46,249 bases of DNA, from assembly GCA_964388435.1 (NCBI GenBank), contig CAYMAH010000064.1, forward strand, positions 1-46,249, read 5' to 3'. Shown here piece by piece: positions 1 through 8,031 of the stretch. The position numbers and the translations under genes are program-made. The notes below the pieces were generated by a model. It was given only the letters and a program-made list of their open reading frames with translations, had not been told where the DNA came from and did not search any database. Position 1 is the stretch's first letter, and every line of letters begins with the position of its first letter. Origin of the DNA: DTNV01 sp964388435. GTDB lineage: Archaea; Micrarchaeota; Micrarchaeia; Norongarragalinales; UBA8480.

Positions 1-61
1 TCCTGTAGAGGAAAAACGCAGCTTTCATGAATGGTGATTGTAAAAGCTCTTTTCGCCGCAG

Positions 62-94
62 TTAGGTTCGGGGGTTCAAATCCCTCTCCCTGCA
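62..94 (+). tRNA. possible tRNA 3' end (T arm and acceptor strand), partial
   Basis: Positions 70-86 form a T arm: five G, loop TTCAAAT, then CCCTC, with one G-T pair. They are followed by an acceptor-like strand TCCCTGC and discriminator A at 94. The matching 5' strand GCAGGGA is not present in positions 1-61, and I could not fold a convincing D arm or anticodon arm there. Either the tRNA starts before the window and has an intron or long variable arm, or this is a solitary tRNA 3' end left as an attachment site by an integrated element. The accessory genes that follow favour the second reading, but only weakly. Confidence 0.35.
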
Positions 95-360
95 CTAACC
101 CGTCTCATAACACTAGCCGATTGGCATGTTTTTGCCGAATGTGACGAGAACCCTAAAATCCTCTTCCGCGTAGGAAGACAAGCATGAACGAGTTCGAAGT
201 GCACAAGAGCATGAAGAATTTCGAGCAATCCTGCGACCACCTCGAAAGGGATAAACAGGTTGTACGACTGATGCCCGTCGATTAATGGCTTGATTGCTTC
301 CGCGATCGCCTTCATTTCCGCTTTTCGATGAACAAGCTCGGTGGGAAAGTATTCTGGCAT
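76..360 (-). pseudogene. Orc1/Cdc6-type replication initiator, N-terminal remnant
   Basis: This 94-codon frame begins with a stretch typical of archaeal Orc1/Cdc6 just before the Walker A loop: PTELVHRKAEMKAIAEAIKP, then a G-x-x-x-Y-NLFI strand (residues about 5-37). In intact proteins YG-x-x-GTGKT follows at once. Here the sequence leaves the family after NLFI and no P-loop appears in any of the three frames, so the ATPase is broken. A purine-rich ribosome binding site (AGGAAGAGG) precedes the ATG at 360. Base composition is higher in GC than the rest of the window, suggesting foreign origin. Similarity is limited to about 37 residues, so the identification is good but not certain; the remaining 57 residues may be noise. 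Confidence 0.5.
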
Positions 361-520
361 ACGTGCCTCTTCCTTTGTGATTATGCTACGCTACTCTGCG
401 CGTCCACGAGAAAACAGTTCGCTCATATTCCCACATCACAGAAATAAGAGCGCCTCAAGATTTAAATCTGACGGTTAATTCCCGCTAATTTCTGCGGAAA
501 CGAGCTGTGTATGCTATGAA
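361..520. other. intergenic stretch between the Orc1 remnant and the type III operon
   Basis: About 160 bp with no supported gene. A TTTAAAT run near 460-467 could be a TATA element for the minus-strand remnant, but it lies about 100 bp upstream of its ATG. No terminator hairpin for the res gene was recognised. Confidence 0.3.
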
Positions 521-3433
521 TCAGTACTCCTTTACATCACTATAATCGCCTAAGGTGCCTTTGATCTTGGCTTTGGTCAATTTTGCATATTCTAGGACTT
601 CTTCAGTAGTAGCGCCCTTTTTGCTCATTCCATAAAAAGTGCTCTCGCCGAGAAGAACATAGCTCCATGCGCAACCCATTCTGTCCTCCGGCTTTAATTC
701 ATTAACCTTGTTGATCCAATCAATTGTAGCCAATCTTTTCTGTTTTACATTTATGTTGTTTAGATCTCGCTCTGCTTTTGTTTCGACCAAATAAATTTTC
801 TCACCGATTTTAACAATAAAATCCGGGAAATAATGCGAGAGAAGTCCATCATCACGAATGTAGATTATGTTCGCAAAATCATAGTAATGCTCGTTTATTT
901 TCACGAACGCTTTTACTTTACTATCTGCATCGATGAATTCTATGAATGCCCGCTCGAATCCACCTTTATTGGAGGGGTAAGCGATTTGAGGGTATATTGA
1001 TTTAGCCACTTTGATAGCGTATGTTTCCCTTATTTTTATTTCCGTAATTTCAGAGAAATATTTCTTTATTATTCTTGCATCGATAACGTCGAGCTTGTTT
1101 TGTAAGTCATATATAACCTGACTAACGTTTTTTACAATATGCTGAATTATCCTCTCTTGGGTTAGTATTAGTATCTTCCAATTATTGTTTGCTAATGGAT
1201 CAAACTCTTTTCCAAATAACCTATATCGGATATATTCATCAACAAACTTAGCGATTAAGGCCGAGTTTATTTGCATTATTGGAAAATATTTATGGGACTT
1301 CTTTCCTATTTTCACAGGTATTGCTGAAACTGCGTTTACGATTTTTTGTATAAATGAATTGTAGCTTTTAGCCGTAAAGATATCTGCTGTAACAGAATAC
1401 TCCCCAAACCTTGTTTTTACCGTTAATTCCTCACCATAAAATTTATCCCCATCACTTGAAGCTAATGGTTTTAGTTGTTCTAAAGGAATGGGGAACTGCT
1501 CTAAACTTTGCAATGAAAGCTCTGGTTCAGATAAATACTCCTCTTTCTCATTTATAATTATGGGCCAGAAGAAATCATATTTTGAATAATCCTCTTTTAG
1601 GTCAACGGTAATTATATCGCCAACAACGCGGTCGCGCGCGGGTAATGTTTTTGTCTCAGCTATTGCGCCACTGAGTTCTCTCTCATAAAACTCTACAAAA
1701 GCAGGGTGTTCGATTATACTGAGAATATCCATATAGTTGTCTGGTTCTTCTTTTTTGATCAGCAACTTTTCACGGGTTTCACTTTTGCTATCTTGATACT
1801 GTGGTTCTCTCCACATTAGCCTTAAACCTCGTCCTATCGTTTGTTCCAATAAGATATACGAAGAGCTTGAACGCAATGGAACAATTACACAAATATTGTT
1901 TACATCAAATCCTTCTCTAAGCATCAAAACAGAGAGTATTACCTTTGGTTTCTGATGTTTATCCAAATCAAATAGTTTCTGTTTTACACTTTCCCACTCG
2001 TCCTCACCAATTTCTCCTTTTCGGTTGGAATGAATTTCCATAATGTCTTCTTCGCTTAAACCTTCTTGCCGTAAAAATTGTTCAACTAATGGAACGACGG
2101 TTGTATCCTCACAAATCACGAGCATCTTTGGATGTTTGTTCTCGTCTAACTTGTAGAACCCGTCCTCCAAAATTTTAAGTTTGGTAAGTCCGGCCCTCAG
2201 CATTATTCGTTGCCCTTCGGATAAAGTAAGTGTCTTGCCGTCCCACTCGGCCTTAAACTCTAATGGCAGTGCAGCGATTTCCTTACGTTTATCAATCGCT
2301 ACAGTTTTTACTAATCCATTTCGTATTGCAGTAACTATCTCAAAATTAACTATAATGTGAGGGAAAAAGTGCCTTGTTCTCTTTTGTCCTGAACCAGTGA
2401 CAGTATAAGGGGTTGCAGAAAAGTCTATTTGAACAAATCTATTGCCTTTTCTCCCCATTATTTCTAGAAGTGCTTCTTGCCATTTCTTTTCGAATACTTC
2501 ATCTGCTGTTTTCCATTCGCTAAGATGGTGCGCTTCATCATTGAAAACAATTAGATCCGGAAACTTGGCAAGAAATTCGATTTTCCGGCCCCTTAAATAT
2601 TTATTGTCTAATTGCTCTAAAGAATGCCCTGCAGTAGTTCCGGGAGTAATTGGTAGTATAGATTTAATTATTCTAGAAGAATTATCTAATGCGGTGCCAG
2701 AATCATTTTCTTCTTCGTCTTCAGCCAATAAATGCCAGTTAGTAATAGCAATTAAACCATCGCCAGTTACCTTCCTTGATATTTCATCTTTTTGAGCTAC
2801 AGAACTTTGTATAAATCCAAAAATTTCGTTTTTATAAGCTGGATGGCAAAATAGACTTTCAAACATCTTAAAATCTGATTTGGCAAAATCTCTCGTTCCG
2901 TCTTCTTTTCTTTTTCCAAGGTACGCATCCAATAATCGCTCATAAACAATAATGCCTGGTGCGACAAGCAAAAAGTTTTTTGTAAATCTTTCAGATAGCT
3001 GCTCTTCATGCTTTGCATTTAGATATTGCCAAATCAACAATGCTGACAAAACCCATGTTTTTCCAGTTCCAGTGGCCATTTTGATGCAGTATTTTGGATG
3101 ATTATACTTGTCTTTTTTCAGATCTATCAAATCCATCTCAGCAAGAAGATCCGGATAAATAGACATATACATATCTTGGACGTTTTTCACTTTCAGAATT
3201 TCGTGAACGTAGATCATGTTCAGTATTGCTTGCCACTGCCCCTCGTGAAAATTGAAAGTTCTCAAATCAGCAAAACTGCCTTCCGGATCCCAAAAACGAA
3301 GTAAATCCTTTGTTATCGGAGAAACCTTTTCGATGAAGCTGCCTTCTTTCCATTCTTTATTAGCCATTTTTGAGATCAGTTCAGCTAACTTCAATGGGAT
3401 AGTATTAGTTCCTAGTGATTTTGCTTGAACCAT
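521..3433 (-). CDS. res: type III restriction enzyme, Res helicase-nuclease subunit
   Basis: This is the 970-residue ATP-dependent translocase and nuclease subunit of a type III restriction-modification system. It works with the Mod protein encoded directly upstream and cleaves DNA carrying unmethylated sites. Superfamily 2 motifs appear in order: Walker A MATGTGKT near residue 120, DEAH (NDEAHH) near 298, motif III as DFSATP near 340, and motif VI EQTIGRGLRL in the mid region. A C-terminal PD-(D/E)XK site is visible as FPDFIVKIGEKIYLVETKAE, around residues 865-885. Length and motif set are complete, so the gene looks functional. Its ATG (3431-3433) directly abuts the mod stop codon at 3434-3436, which implies one transcript and translational coupling. 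It is bordered by gene remnants, consistent with lateral acquisition. Confidence 0.93.
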   Translation of the reverse strand: MVQAKSLGTNTIPLKLAELISKMANKEWKEGSFIEKVSPITKDLLRFWDPEGSFADLRTFNFHEGQWQAILNMIYVHEILKVKNVQDMYMSIYPDLLAEMDLIDLKKDKYNHPKYCIKMATGTGKTWVLSALLIWQYLNAKHEEQLSERFTKNFLLVAPGIIVYERLLDAYLGKRKEDGTRDFAKSDFKMFESLFCHPAYKNEIFGFIQSSVAQKDEISRKVTGDGLIAITNWHLLAEDEEENDSGTALDNSSRIIKSILPITPGTTAGHSLEQLDNKYLRGRKIEFLAKFPDLIVFNDEAHHLSEWKTADEVFEKKWQEALLEIMGRKGNRFVQIDFSATPYTVTGSGQKRTRHFFPHIIVNFEIVTAIRNGLVKTVAIDKRKEIAALPLEFKAEWDGKTLTLSEGQRIMLRAGLTKLKILEDGFYKLDENKHPKMLVICEDTTVVPLVEQFLRQEGLSEEDIMEIHSNRKGEIGEDEWESVKQKLFDLDKHQKPKVILSVLMLREGFDVNNICVIVPLRSSSSYILLEQTIGRGLRLMWREPQYQDSKSETREKLLIKKEEPDNYMDILSIIEHPAFVEFYERELSGAIAETKTLPARDRVVGDIITVDLKEDYSKYDFFWPIIINEKEEYLSEPELSLQSLEQFPIPLEQLKPLASSDGDKFYGEELTVKTRFGEYSVTADIFTAKSYNSFIQKIVNAVSAIPVKIGKKSHKYFPIMQINSALIAKFVDEYIRYRLFGKEFDPLANNNWKILILTQERIIQHIVKNVSQVIYDLQNKLDVIDARIIKKYFSEITEIKIRETYAIKVAKSIYPQIAYPSNKGGFERAFIEFIDADSKVKAFVKINEHYYDFANIIYIRDDGLLSHYFPDFIVKIGEKIYLVETKAERDLNNINVKQKRLATIDWINKVNELKPEDRMGCAWSYVLLGESTFYGMSKKGATTEEVLEYAKLTKAKIKGTLGDYSDVKEY

Positions 3434-5422
3434 CTAAATGACCTCTTGCACTGCAACGCTTTCAAATCCAAAGACGTCTACGGCTTTTACACATATCTTC
3501 CTCTTTCCGTTCACTTTTGGAACTATGAGTTTAGCCTTTCTTTCAATTTTTAAAGTGTCTTCATGGTTTTCTCTATAATCCTGCCATTTACTTCTAAATA
3601 CGTCTTCATCATAGTCTGGGTCTATACTCCAATACTCTATTAAACTTAATGGGTCTTTTTCTATGACCTCCTCCAGTTTTTCCTTATTTTCCTTGTCTAA
3701 CGGCAGTGCATCCGGCGACAACAAAACATAATTCTCTAGCTCGACATCAATTTCATCATTTTCTTTATCAGACTCCTTCTTCCTTATTGGTTTTACATTC
3801 AGATACTGCAATGAAGAGAATCTCACCTTTCCTTCTCTTATTAGCCTTTCATAATCTGCTTTATGTTTAAGTTTTTCTAACAAGTCAGGCGGTATGACTA
3901 ATACCTCCATTCTGTCATCATCAATTTCCTTTTGGAAACTTTCTATTATTCTGCTAATATTCAAATCGAAATTCCAACCCAATACAATTACTTTCTCCCA
4001 TCCTCCCATAAATGATGCTCTAAGCTCCTGCGCTTTCTTTAATGTGGCATAGCCAGTCATTTTTTTAGGTGAGTCTACAAAAACTAGTGTTTTAGTTTGT
4101 TTTATGTAACCTAAGTTATTTGGTGTGCCTTGCTGCATTGGAAATGGCAAGGCACCATAAAGATTCAGAACGACATGTGCTAAGTCCCCAATACTTTTGA
4201 ATGATGACTGCTCAAATTGTTCTTTTTGATAATCTCCTATGGACTGAAACAAAAATGGTTTGGCATCTTGGTCTATAAGTCTTTTACGCGTTATCATGCA
4301 CGCAGGCTTTCCTAAGTCGCACATAATCCATCTTCTATCGAACTTTTCAGCAACCGCACTGGTTGTGCCACTACCTGAAAAGAAATCTGCCACTATAGAA
4401 TTAGGATTTGATGAAGATTGCACTATTCTTTCTAATAAATTCATGCTCTTTTGTGTATCAAAGCCCAAATATTCATCACTTGCCTTCTGAACATAAGATA
4501 GGTCTGACCAAACATCAGACATTAATACTCCTTCTTTATCCGAAATGTGCTGTTTCAGATATTTCTTCCCCGTCTTTGCATCACTGTAAATTTTGCCTTC
4601 TTTCTCGAATTTACTTATTGATTCATCTGAATAATTTCTGAGTATTTGCAGTCTATATTTACCCTTTTCATCCTCATATCGATACATGTCTAATGTCTTT
4701 TTCGAATATGGTGAAAAGCTTGGATTAAATATGCTTTTGCCCTTACTATACCATAATATTGTATCGTGTAACCTAGCAAACTGATTCATACCTCCAGATA
4801 CACCAGTAATGCCATGTGCCCTTTTCCATATTATCTCATTTCTGAAGTTATTTCTATCAAAAATATCATCCATAATAACTTTTACATAGTGTCCAACATG
4901 CCAGTCTATGTGAACATAAATTGAGCCTTGCTCACTTAGTAGTTCTTTCATAAGTATTAATCGTGGTACAATCATTTCAAGATAAGATTTCGTTCCTTCC
5001 TTCCACGTATCAGAATATGCAAACTGCTCGATTACAGTAGGCTTTTGTTTTATCTCTATCTTTGGTAAATGTATCTTTGTTCTGTAGTCAGCTTTGCTGT
5101 CAAACGGCGGGTCTATGTATATCAAATCTATTTTTCCTCTCATAGACGGTGTATTCGTAGCCGGATCTCCTGCAAGCAAGGCCTGCATGGCAAGAAGATT
5201 ATCCCCGTAAATCATTCTGTTGAGCCCATCTTTTTTATCAAGTTCTTTTACGGCTTGTCCAGTGAATCCTACAAGTCCACCCCCTGCTTTTGTTGGCAAA
5301 ACGAGTTCGTTTGTTTGTAGAGTTATGCGACTTCGGCTTGAGAGACTGTCCAGCCTTTTCTGAGCGTCTTTCTTTCCGTTTGCAACGATTTTTGGTAGTT
5401 CATCTATCAACGAATCTGGCAT
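3434..5422 (-). CDS. mod: type III DNA methyltransferase, Mod subunit (adenine-N6)
   Basis: This 662-residue methyltransferase gives the system its sequence specificity and protects host DNA. The catalytic motif IV (IDLIYIDPPF, about residue 98) comes before the AdoMet-binding motif I (VADFFSGSGTT, about residue 345), the beta-class order typical of type III Mod and m6A enzymes. The region between these motifs is the expected place for the target recognition domain. GAGGT lies a normal distance upstream of the ATG at 5422, so the start is well supported. The C-terminal 200 residues are charged and probably bind Res. The gene appears intact. The recognition sequence cannot be deduced by reading. 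Confidence 0.93.
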   Translation of the reverse strand: MPDSLIDELPKIVANGKKDAQKRLDSLSSRSRITLQTNELVLPTKAGGGLVGFTGQAVKELDKKDGLNRMIYGDNLLAMQALLAGDPATNTPSMRGKIDLIYIDPPFDSKADYRTKIHLPKIEIKQKPTVIEQFAYSDTWKEGTKSYLEMIVPRLILMKELLSEQGSIYVHIDWHVGHYVKVIMDDIFDRNNFRNEIIWKRAHGITGVSGGMNQFARLHDTILWYSKGKSIFNPSFSPYSKKTLDMYRYEDEKGKYRLQILRNYSDESISKFEKEGKIYSDAKTGKKYLKQHISDKEGVLMSDVWSDLSYVQKASDEYLGFDTQKSMNLLERIVQSSSNPNSIVADFFSGSGTTSAVAEKFDRRWIMCDLGKPACMITRKRLIDQDAKPFLFQSIGDYQKEQFEQSSFKSIGDLAHVVLNLYGALPFPMQQGTPNNLGYIKQTKTLVFVDSPKKMTGYATLKKAQELRASFMGGWEKVIVLGWNFDLNISRIIESFQKEIDDDRMEVLVIPPDLLEKLKHKADYERLIREGKVRFSSLQYLNVKPIRKKESDKENDEIDVELENYVLLSPDALPLDKENKEKLEEVIEKDPLSLIEYWSIDPDYDEDVFRSKWQDYRENHEDTLKIERKAKLIVPKVNGKRKICVKAVDVFGFESVAVQEVI

Positions 5423-5431
5423 AATAAAACC

Positions 5432-5551
5432 TCATATCAGTGCTAATTTTCCAGCGATTGTTATCTTAAACTGATCATCTATATAACCTTGCCTCTTGAG
5501 CTCCCTAAGATGTATATAAATCATTCCCTTGGTTCGTCCTAGATGCCGTGA
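5432..5551 (-). pseudogene. winged-helix regulator, C-terminal fragment
   Basis: A 39-codon open frame on the minus strand reads like the recognition helix, wing and tail of a winged-helix transcription factor: LGRTKGMIYIHLRELKRQGY, then IDDQFKITIAGKLALI and a stop. An in-frame TAA lies immediately upstream and no N-terminal half is present. It overlaps the start of the opposite-strand nuclease fragment and occupies the promoter region of mod. It may be the tail of the regulator that once controlled the operon, or an unrelated scrap. Family-level assignment (MarR/ArsR-like) is by eye only. Confidence 0.45.
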
Positions 5552-5868
5552 TTATTTCAGGTCAAATAGATCTGCTGAAAAAGGTAGATGAGGACGGAAA
5601 CGTAACCGAATTCGAGATAATAGATTTCAAGACCGAGAATGACAAAAAGGAAAAGGCGTATCAGCTGGATTACGAGAAACAACTTAGGTTATATTCAATC
5701 GCGTGTCTCAAGTCCCCCGGTCTCAACCCAAAAAGAGCCACGGTTCACCATCTCGATAATACCCTTTTGGGCACCAAATCAAGCGTGGACATATCACCCA
5801 AGAAACTCGAGGAAACCAAGGAGTCGGTGAGGGAAGAAATATGTTGCGGAGACAATAGGTTCGAATAG
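5536..5868 (+). pseudogene. UvrD/RecB-type helicase-nuclease, C-terminal nuclease fragment
   Basis: The frame carries the core of a RecB-like PD-(D/E)XK nuclease, the C-terminal domain of UvrD/AddA-type helicases. VIISGQIDLLKKV supplies the first catalytic Asp, and EFEIIDFKTEN the Asp-x-Lys pair with its following helix (YQLDYEKQLRLYSIACLK, a Q-x-x-x-Y-like region). The helicase motifs are absent upstream, and the frame ends after about 110 codons with an odd CCGDNRFE tail. The first possible start (GTG 5548) has no good ribosome binding site. This is a truncated gene tail inside a cluster of such tails, not an independent nuclease, although a free-standing Cas4/RecB-like domain cannot be wholly excluded. 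Confidence 0.6.
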
Positions 5869-5924
5869 ACTTACATTTAATGCCAACATCATAAACGAGA
5901 TAGGAGAGGAATCAATAGAACAAA

Positions 5925-6044
5925 ATGACAATCTACGAGATAAGGGACACGGTGCACGTGTTCCCAACGATGAGCGAGGCAATAAAAAAAGTCGCTCAAA
6001 GCTTTGAACAGGACTTGAACAAAATGGCGTGCTGCGTTGAATGA
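5925..6044 (+). pseudogene. merA: mercury(II) reductase MerA, C-terminal tail
   Basis: Thirty-nine codons read MTIYEIRDTVHVFPTMSEAI, KKVAQSFEQDLNKM and end in ACCVE. The D-T-V-H-x-FPT-SEA pattern belongs to the dimerisation domain of pyridine nucleotide-disulfide oxidoreductases. The vicinal Cys-Cys two residues before the end is the signature of MerA, where the pair passes Hg(II) to the active site. Everything upstream (FAD domain, redox-active cysteines) is missing and a stop precedes the ATG in frame. No other mer gene is in the window. This is the 3' end of a lost or transposed gene. Confidence 0.7.
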
Positions 6045-6052
6045 AAAAAAAA

Positions 6053-6937
6053 TCAGTACATGCTTTCGAGGATTTTTATTCTGTCTTCAAGCGGAGGGTG
6101 GCTGGAAAAAAGGTTTGAAACCCCTTTTAGGGGGTTTGAAATATAAAGCGGGGCCGTGGTTTCAGTCGCGTGCTTTACAGGCGTGCTTGCGGGGTTTTTA
6201 GAGTATTGCTGGATTTTTTTCAAAGCGTCTGCAAGGCCTTTAGGATTTCTCGTTAGCCTTGCTCCATTCGCGTCGGCCATGTACTCTCTTTTTCTTGAAA
6301 TCGCCAGTTGAATGAGAGCGGCCGCTATAGGCGCTAGAATGCCGACAATCAAGGCAATTATGATGAATATTCCCTCATTCCTGTTGTCCCCTCCTCCGAA
6401 GAAAAGAAAGCTTCTGAAAAACATTGCTATAATGCCGATAACGCCTGCGAAGACTATTGCAATCATCATGAATTGAATGTCGTTGTTTCCCACGTGCGAC
6501 ATTTCATGGGCTAACACTCCCTCCAGCTCTTCCTTGTTCATCATTTGAAGAAGTCCTGTTGTCACGCATACCGAAGCGTGCTTTGGGCTTCTTCCTGTTG
6601 CGAAAGCATTTGGGTTTGGGTCATTCATTATGTAAATCTTGGGAACCGGAAGCTGTTGGGCTAGTGCAAGTCCTTCCACTATATTGTACAACCCGGGGTA
6701 TTGTTTTCTGTCGGCTTCTTTTGCCTGGCTAATGCTTAAAACAACCTTATCTCCTGCAAAATAAGTGAACGCCGCGTAGATTCCAACCAGAATGAAGCTT
6801 ACCGCAAGGCTCAAAACGCCTCCTCCGAGCAGAATGGCGAAAATGTAAACAATTCCTACGAACAGAAGGAAGAAAACTGCCATTAACACAAACGATTTCA
6901 GCCTGTTTTTAGCTATCTGGTCAAAGAAACTAACCAT
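6053..6937 (-). CDS. htpX: HtpX-like M48 membrane zinc metalloprotease
   Basis: A 294-residue integral-membrane protease of the HtpX/M48B family, which degrades damaged or misfolded membrane proteins. Two N-terminal hydrophobic segments (about residues 15-35 and 38-60) are followed by the zinc site VLAHEMSHVGNND (HExxH, about residue 140), two more membrane segments, and the third ligand region REYMADANGARLTRNP. The C-terminal SSHPPLEDRIKIL matches the family end motif. GGTG lies about 5 nt before the ATG. It sits 29 bp downstream of lemA on the same strand; the lemA-htpX pairing is common in bacteria and archaea and suggests joint membrane quality control. Confidence 0.93.
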   Translation of the reverse strand: MVSFFDQIAKNRLKSFVLMAVFFLLFVGIVYIFAILLGGGVLSLAVSFILVGIYAAFTYFAGDKVVLSISQAKEADRKQYPGLYNIVEGLALAQQLPVPKIYIMNDPNPNAFATGRSPKHASVCVTTGLLQMMNKEELEGVLAHEMSHVGNNDIQFMMIAIVFAGVIGIIAMFFRSFLFFGGGDNRNEGIFIIIALIVGILAPIAAALIQLAISRKREYMADANGARLTRNPKGLADALKKIQQYSKNPASTPVKHATETTAPLYISNPLKGVSNLFSSHPPLEDRIKILESMY

Positions 6938-6966
6938 TCAAACACCATGTTATTATTTTTTTTGTT

Positions 6967-7581
6967 TTATTTTTTGGATTGTTTTGAGGTTTTTGCCGGC
7001 TGTGAAGGCGCGGATGGTTGCGGGTTGTTGACGTCGTCAAAGTTAACCTTAACCACCTGCTTTTCCTCCTCAGGGGCTTGGAAGAAGTCTGCTTTTGTGA
7101 AGTTGAATGTTCCCGCGAAAATGTTTCCGGGGAATTGTTGAATTGCGTTGTTGAAGTCCAGGACATAATCATTGTAAGAGGTTCTTACGAAAGAGATTTT
7201 GTCTTCGGTTGTCTCCAGTTCCTCCTGAAGCATTTTGAAGTTCTCGTTCGCCTTCAAATCAGGATAATTCTCGGCGACGGCGAAAATGCTTTTCAAAGCC
7301 TGGCTTATCTGATTGTTTGCCTGCGCTTTGTCCTGGACAGAGCCTGAAACTATCGAGCTTCTCAATCTAGTCACGTCTGTTAGCACCTGCTTTTCGTATT
7401 TCATGTAACCTTTGACGGTTTCAACCAGGTTTGGTATCAAATCGTACCTTCTTTTCAGTTGAACGTCGATTTGAGCCCAGGCGTCTTGAACCCTGTTTCT
7501 CTTAGATATCAAGCCATTGTAAATCAAAATTATGATAACCAAAAGAACAACTATAATACCTCCAATAATCCAACTCAACAT
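6967..7581 (-). CDS. lemA: LemA family membrane protein
   Basis: 204 residues: one N-terminal transmembrane helix (about residues 5-24) followed by the helical LemA domain with NRVQDAWAQIDVQLKRRYDL, IPNLVETVKGYMKYE and the C-terminal YNDYVLDFNNAIQQFPGNIF motif. The molecular role of LemA is not established; the helical domain is expected outside the membrane. The tail after residue 175 is Gln/Ser/Lys-rich and probably disordered. AAGTGATG precedes the ATG at 7581. It is the first gene of a two-gene unit with htpX, driven by the TATA-like element at 7651-7660. Confidence 0.93.
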   Translation of the reverse strand: MLSWIIGGIIVVLLVIIILIYNGLISKRNRVQDAWAQIDVQLKRRYDLIPNLVETVKGYMKYEKQVLTDVTRLRSSIVSGSVQDKAQANNQISQALKSIFAVAENYPDLKANENFKMLQEELETTEDKISFVRTSYNDYVLDFNNAIQQFPGNIFAGTFNFTKADFFQAPEEEKQVVKVNFDDVNNPQPSAPSQPAKTSKQSKK

Positions 7582-7650
7582 AATTTCATCACTTCTTTCA
7601 GAATTTAAACTCTTTTTTAAAAAGTTTAAAATATTTTGAACCTTTTTATT

Positions 7651-7660
7651 TATATTTAAA
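7651..7660 (-). promoter_or_regulatory. TATA-like element for lemA-htpX
   Basis: The minus strand reads TTTAAATATA, about 70 nt upstream of the lemA ATG, in an AT-rich but otherwise empty leader. Transcription would start around 7625, leaving a 5' untranslated region of roughly 45 nt that contains a ribosome binding site. Confidence 0.4.
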
Positions 7661-7774
7661 TAGGTATTTTAACTTTTTGTTTAAATTGCGATTAAAAAAC
7701 AGTTTTTTTCTTAAAAGTGCAGTTGAAACTTGTTAACCTATTAACTTAAAAGATTTCATTCCCTTAATATAAAA

Positions 7775-7836
7775 CAGTGATGATACCACCCCAGTCTGAG
7801 CTTAACGCTTTGATGACAAAGGTAGCTTCTGATTGA
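7775..7836 (+). ncRNA. C/D-box guide sRNA; D' guide matches the 23S rRNA P-loop
   Basis: All four boxes are present with canonical archaeal spacing. C box GTGATGA is at 7777-7783, a 12-nt guide at 7784-7795, D' box CTGA at 7796-7799, an 11-nt spacer, C' box TGATGA at 7811-7816, a second 12-nt guide at 7817-7828, and D box CTGA at 7829-7832. The D' guide is complementary to ACUGGGGUGGUA, close to the conserved 23S segment ACUGGGGCGGU around the peptidyl-transferase P-loop. By the D+5 rule it would direct 2'-O-methylation of the second G of GGGG, equivalent to Gm2251 of E. coli. The target of the D guide (AAGCUACCUUUG) was not recognised. The gene lies alone between lemA and the inserted element. 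Confidence 0.75.
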
Positions 7837-7851
7837 ATAATTATCTATAAA

Positions 7852-7907
7852 CTTATTTTTTTTAGAAAACTTTTAATTTTTGCATAAAAAATAAGATTTT
7901 TTTTATT
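7852..7907 (+). terminator. hairpin plus T-run
   Basis: CTTATTTTTT (7852-7861) and AAAAAATAAG (7886-7895) form a perfect 10-bp stem, followed by a run of eight T from 7897. It lies just downstream of the C/D sRNA and may end its transcript. The stem is all A/T except one pair, so it could be a chance structure. Confidence 0.35.
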
Positions 7908-7929
7908 GTTTGGTGCTTCTAAAAATCGT

Positions 7930-7937
7930 AAAAAACG
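7930..7937 (+). repeat. 8-bp target-site duplication, left copy
   Basis: AAAAAACG directly borders the left inverted repeat. The same 8 bp directly border the right inverted repeat at 10910-10917. Read across, the pre-insertion site would have been a single copy just upstream of the nrdR promoter. Confidence 0.7.
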
Positions 7938-7987
7938 GGTTCTGTCAATAAATTCGGTGCTTTTAAACTCCTGTCGCATAAGGCGCC
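7938..7987 (+). repeat. left terminal inverted repeat
   Basis: Fifty bases that match the reverse complement of 10860-10909 with mismatches only at 7956 and 7969. The inner end is the palindrome GGCGCC. Confidence 0.85.
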
Positions 7988-8031
7988 TTAATAATTAGCT
8001 TTTTAACCTTTAGCGATTAATCTTTTTTGTA

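Noticed and set aside
1..61. A full intron-containing tRNA with CAT anticodon
   Set aside because: AGCTTT/AAAGCT can form a stem around a CAT, but no D arm or 5' acceptor strand is found, so only the 3' end is reported.
5639..5982. Short frames in both directions across the nuclease fragment
   Set aside because: They overlap the recognised UvrD/RecB nuclease frame and have no family resemblance.
6930..7347. Several 64-110 codon frames over lemA
   Set aside because: They lie in other frames of a clear LemA gene.
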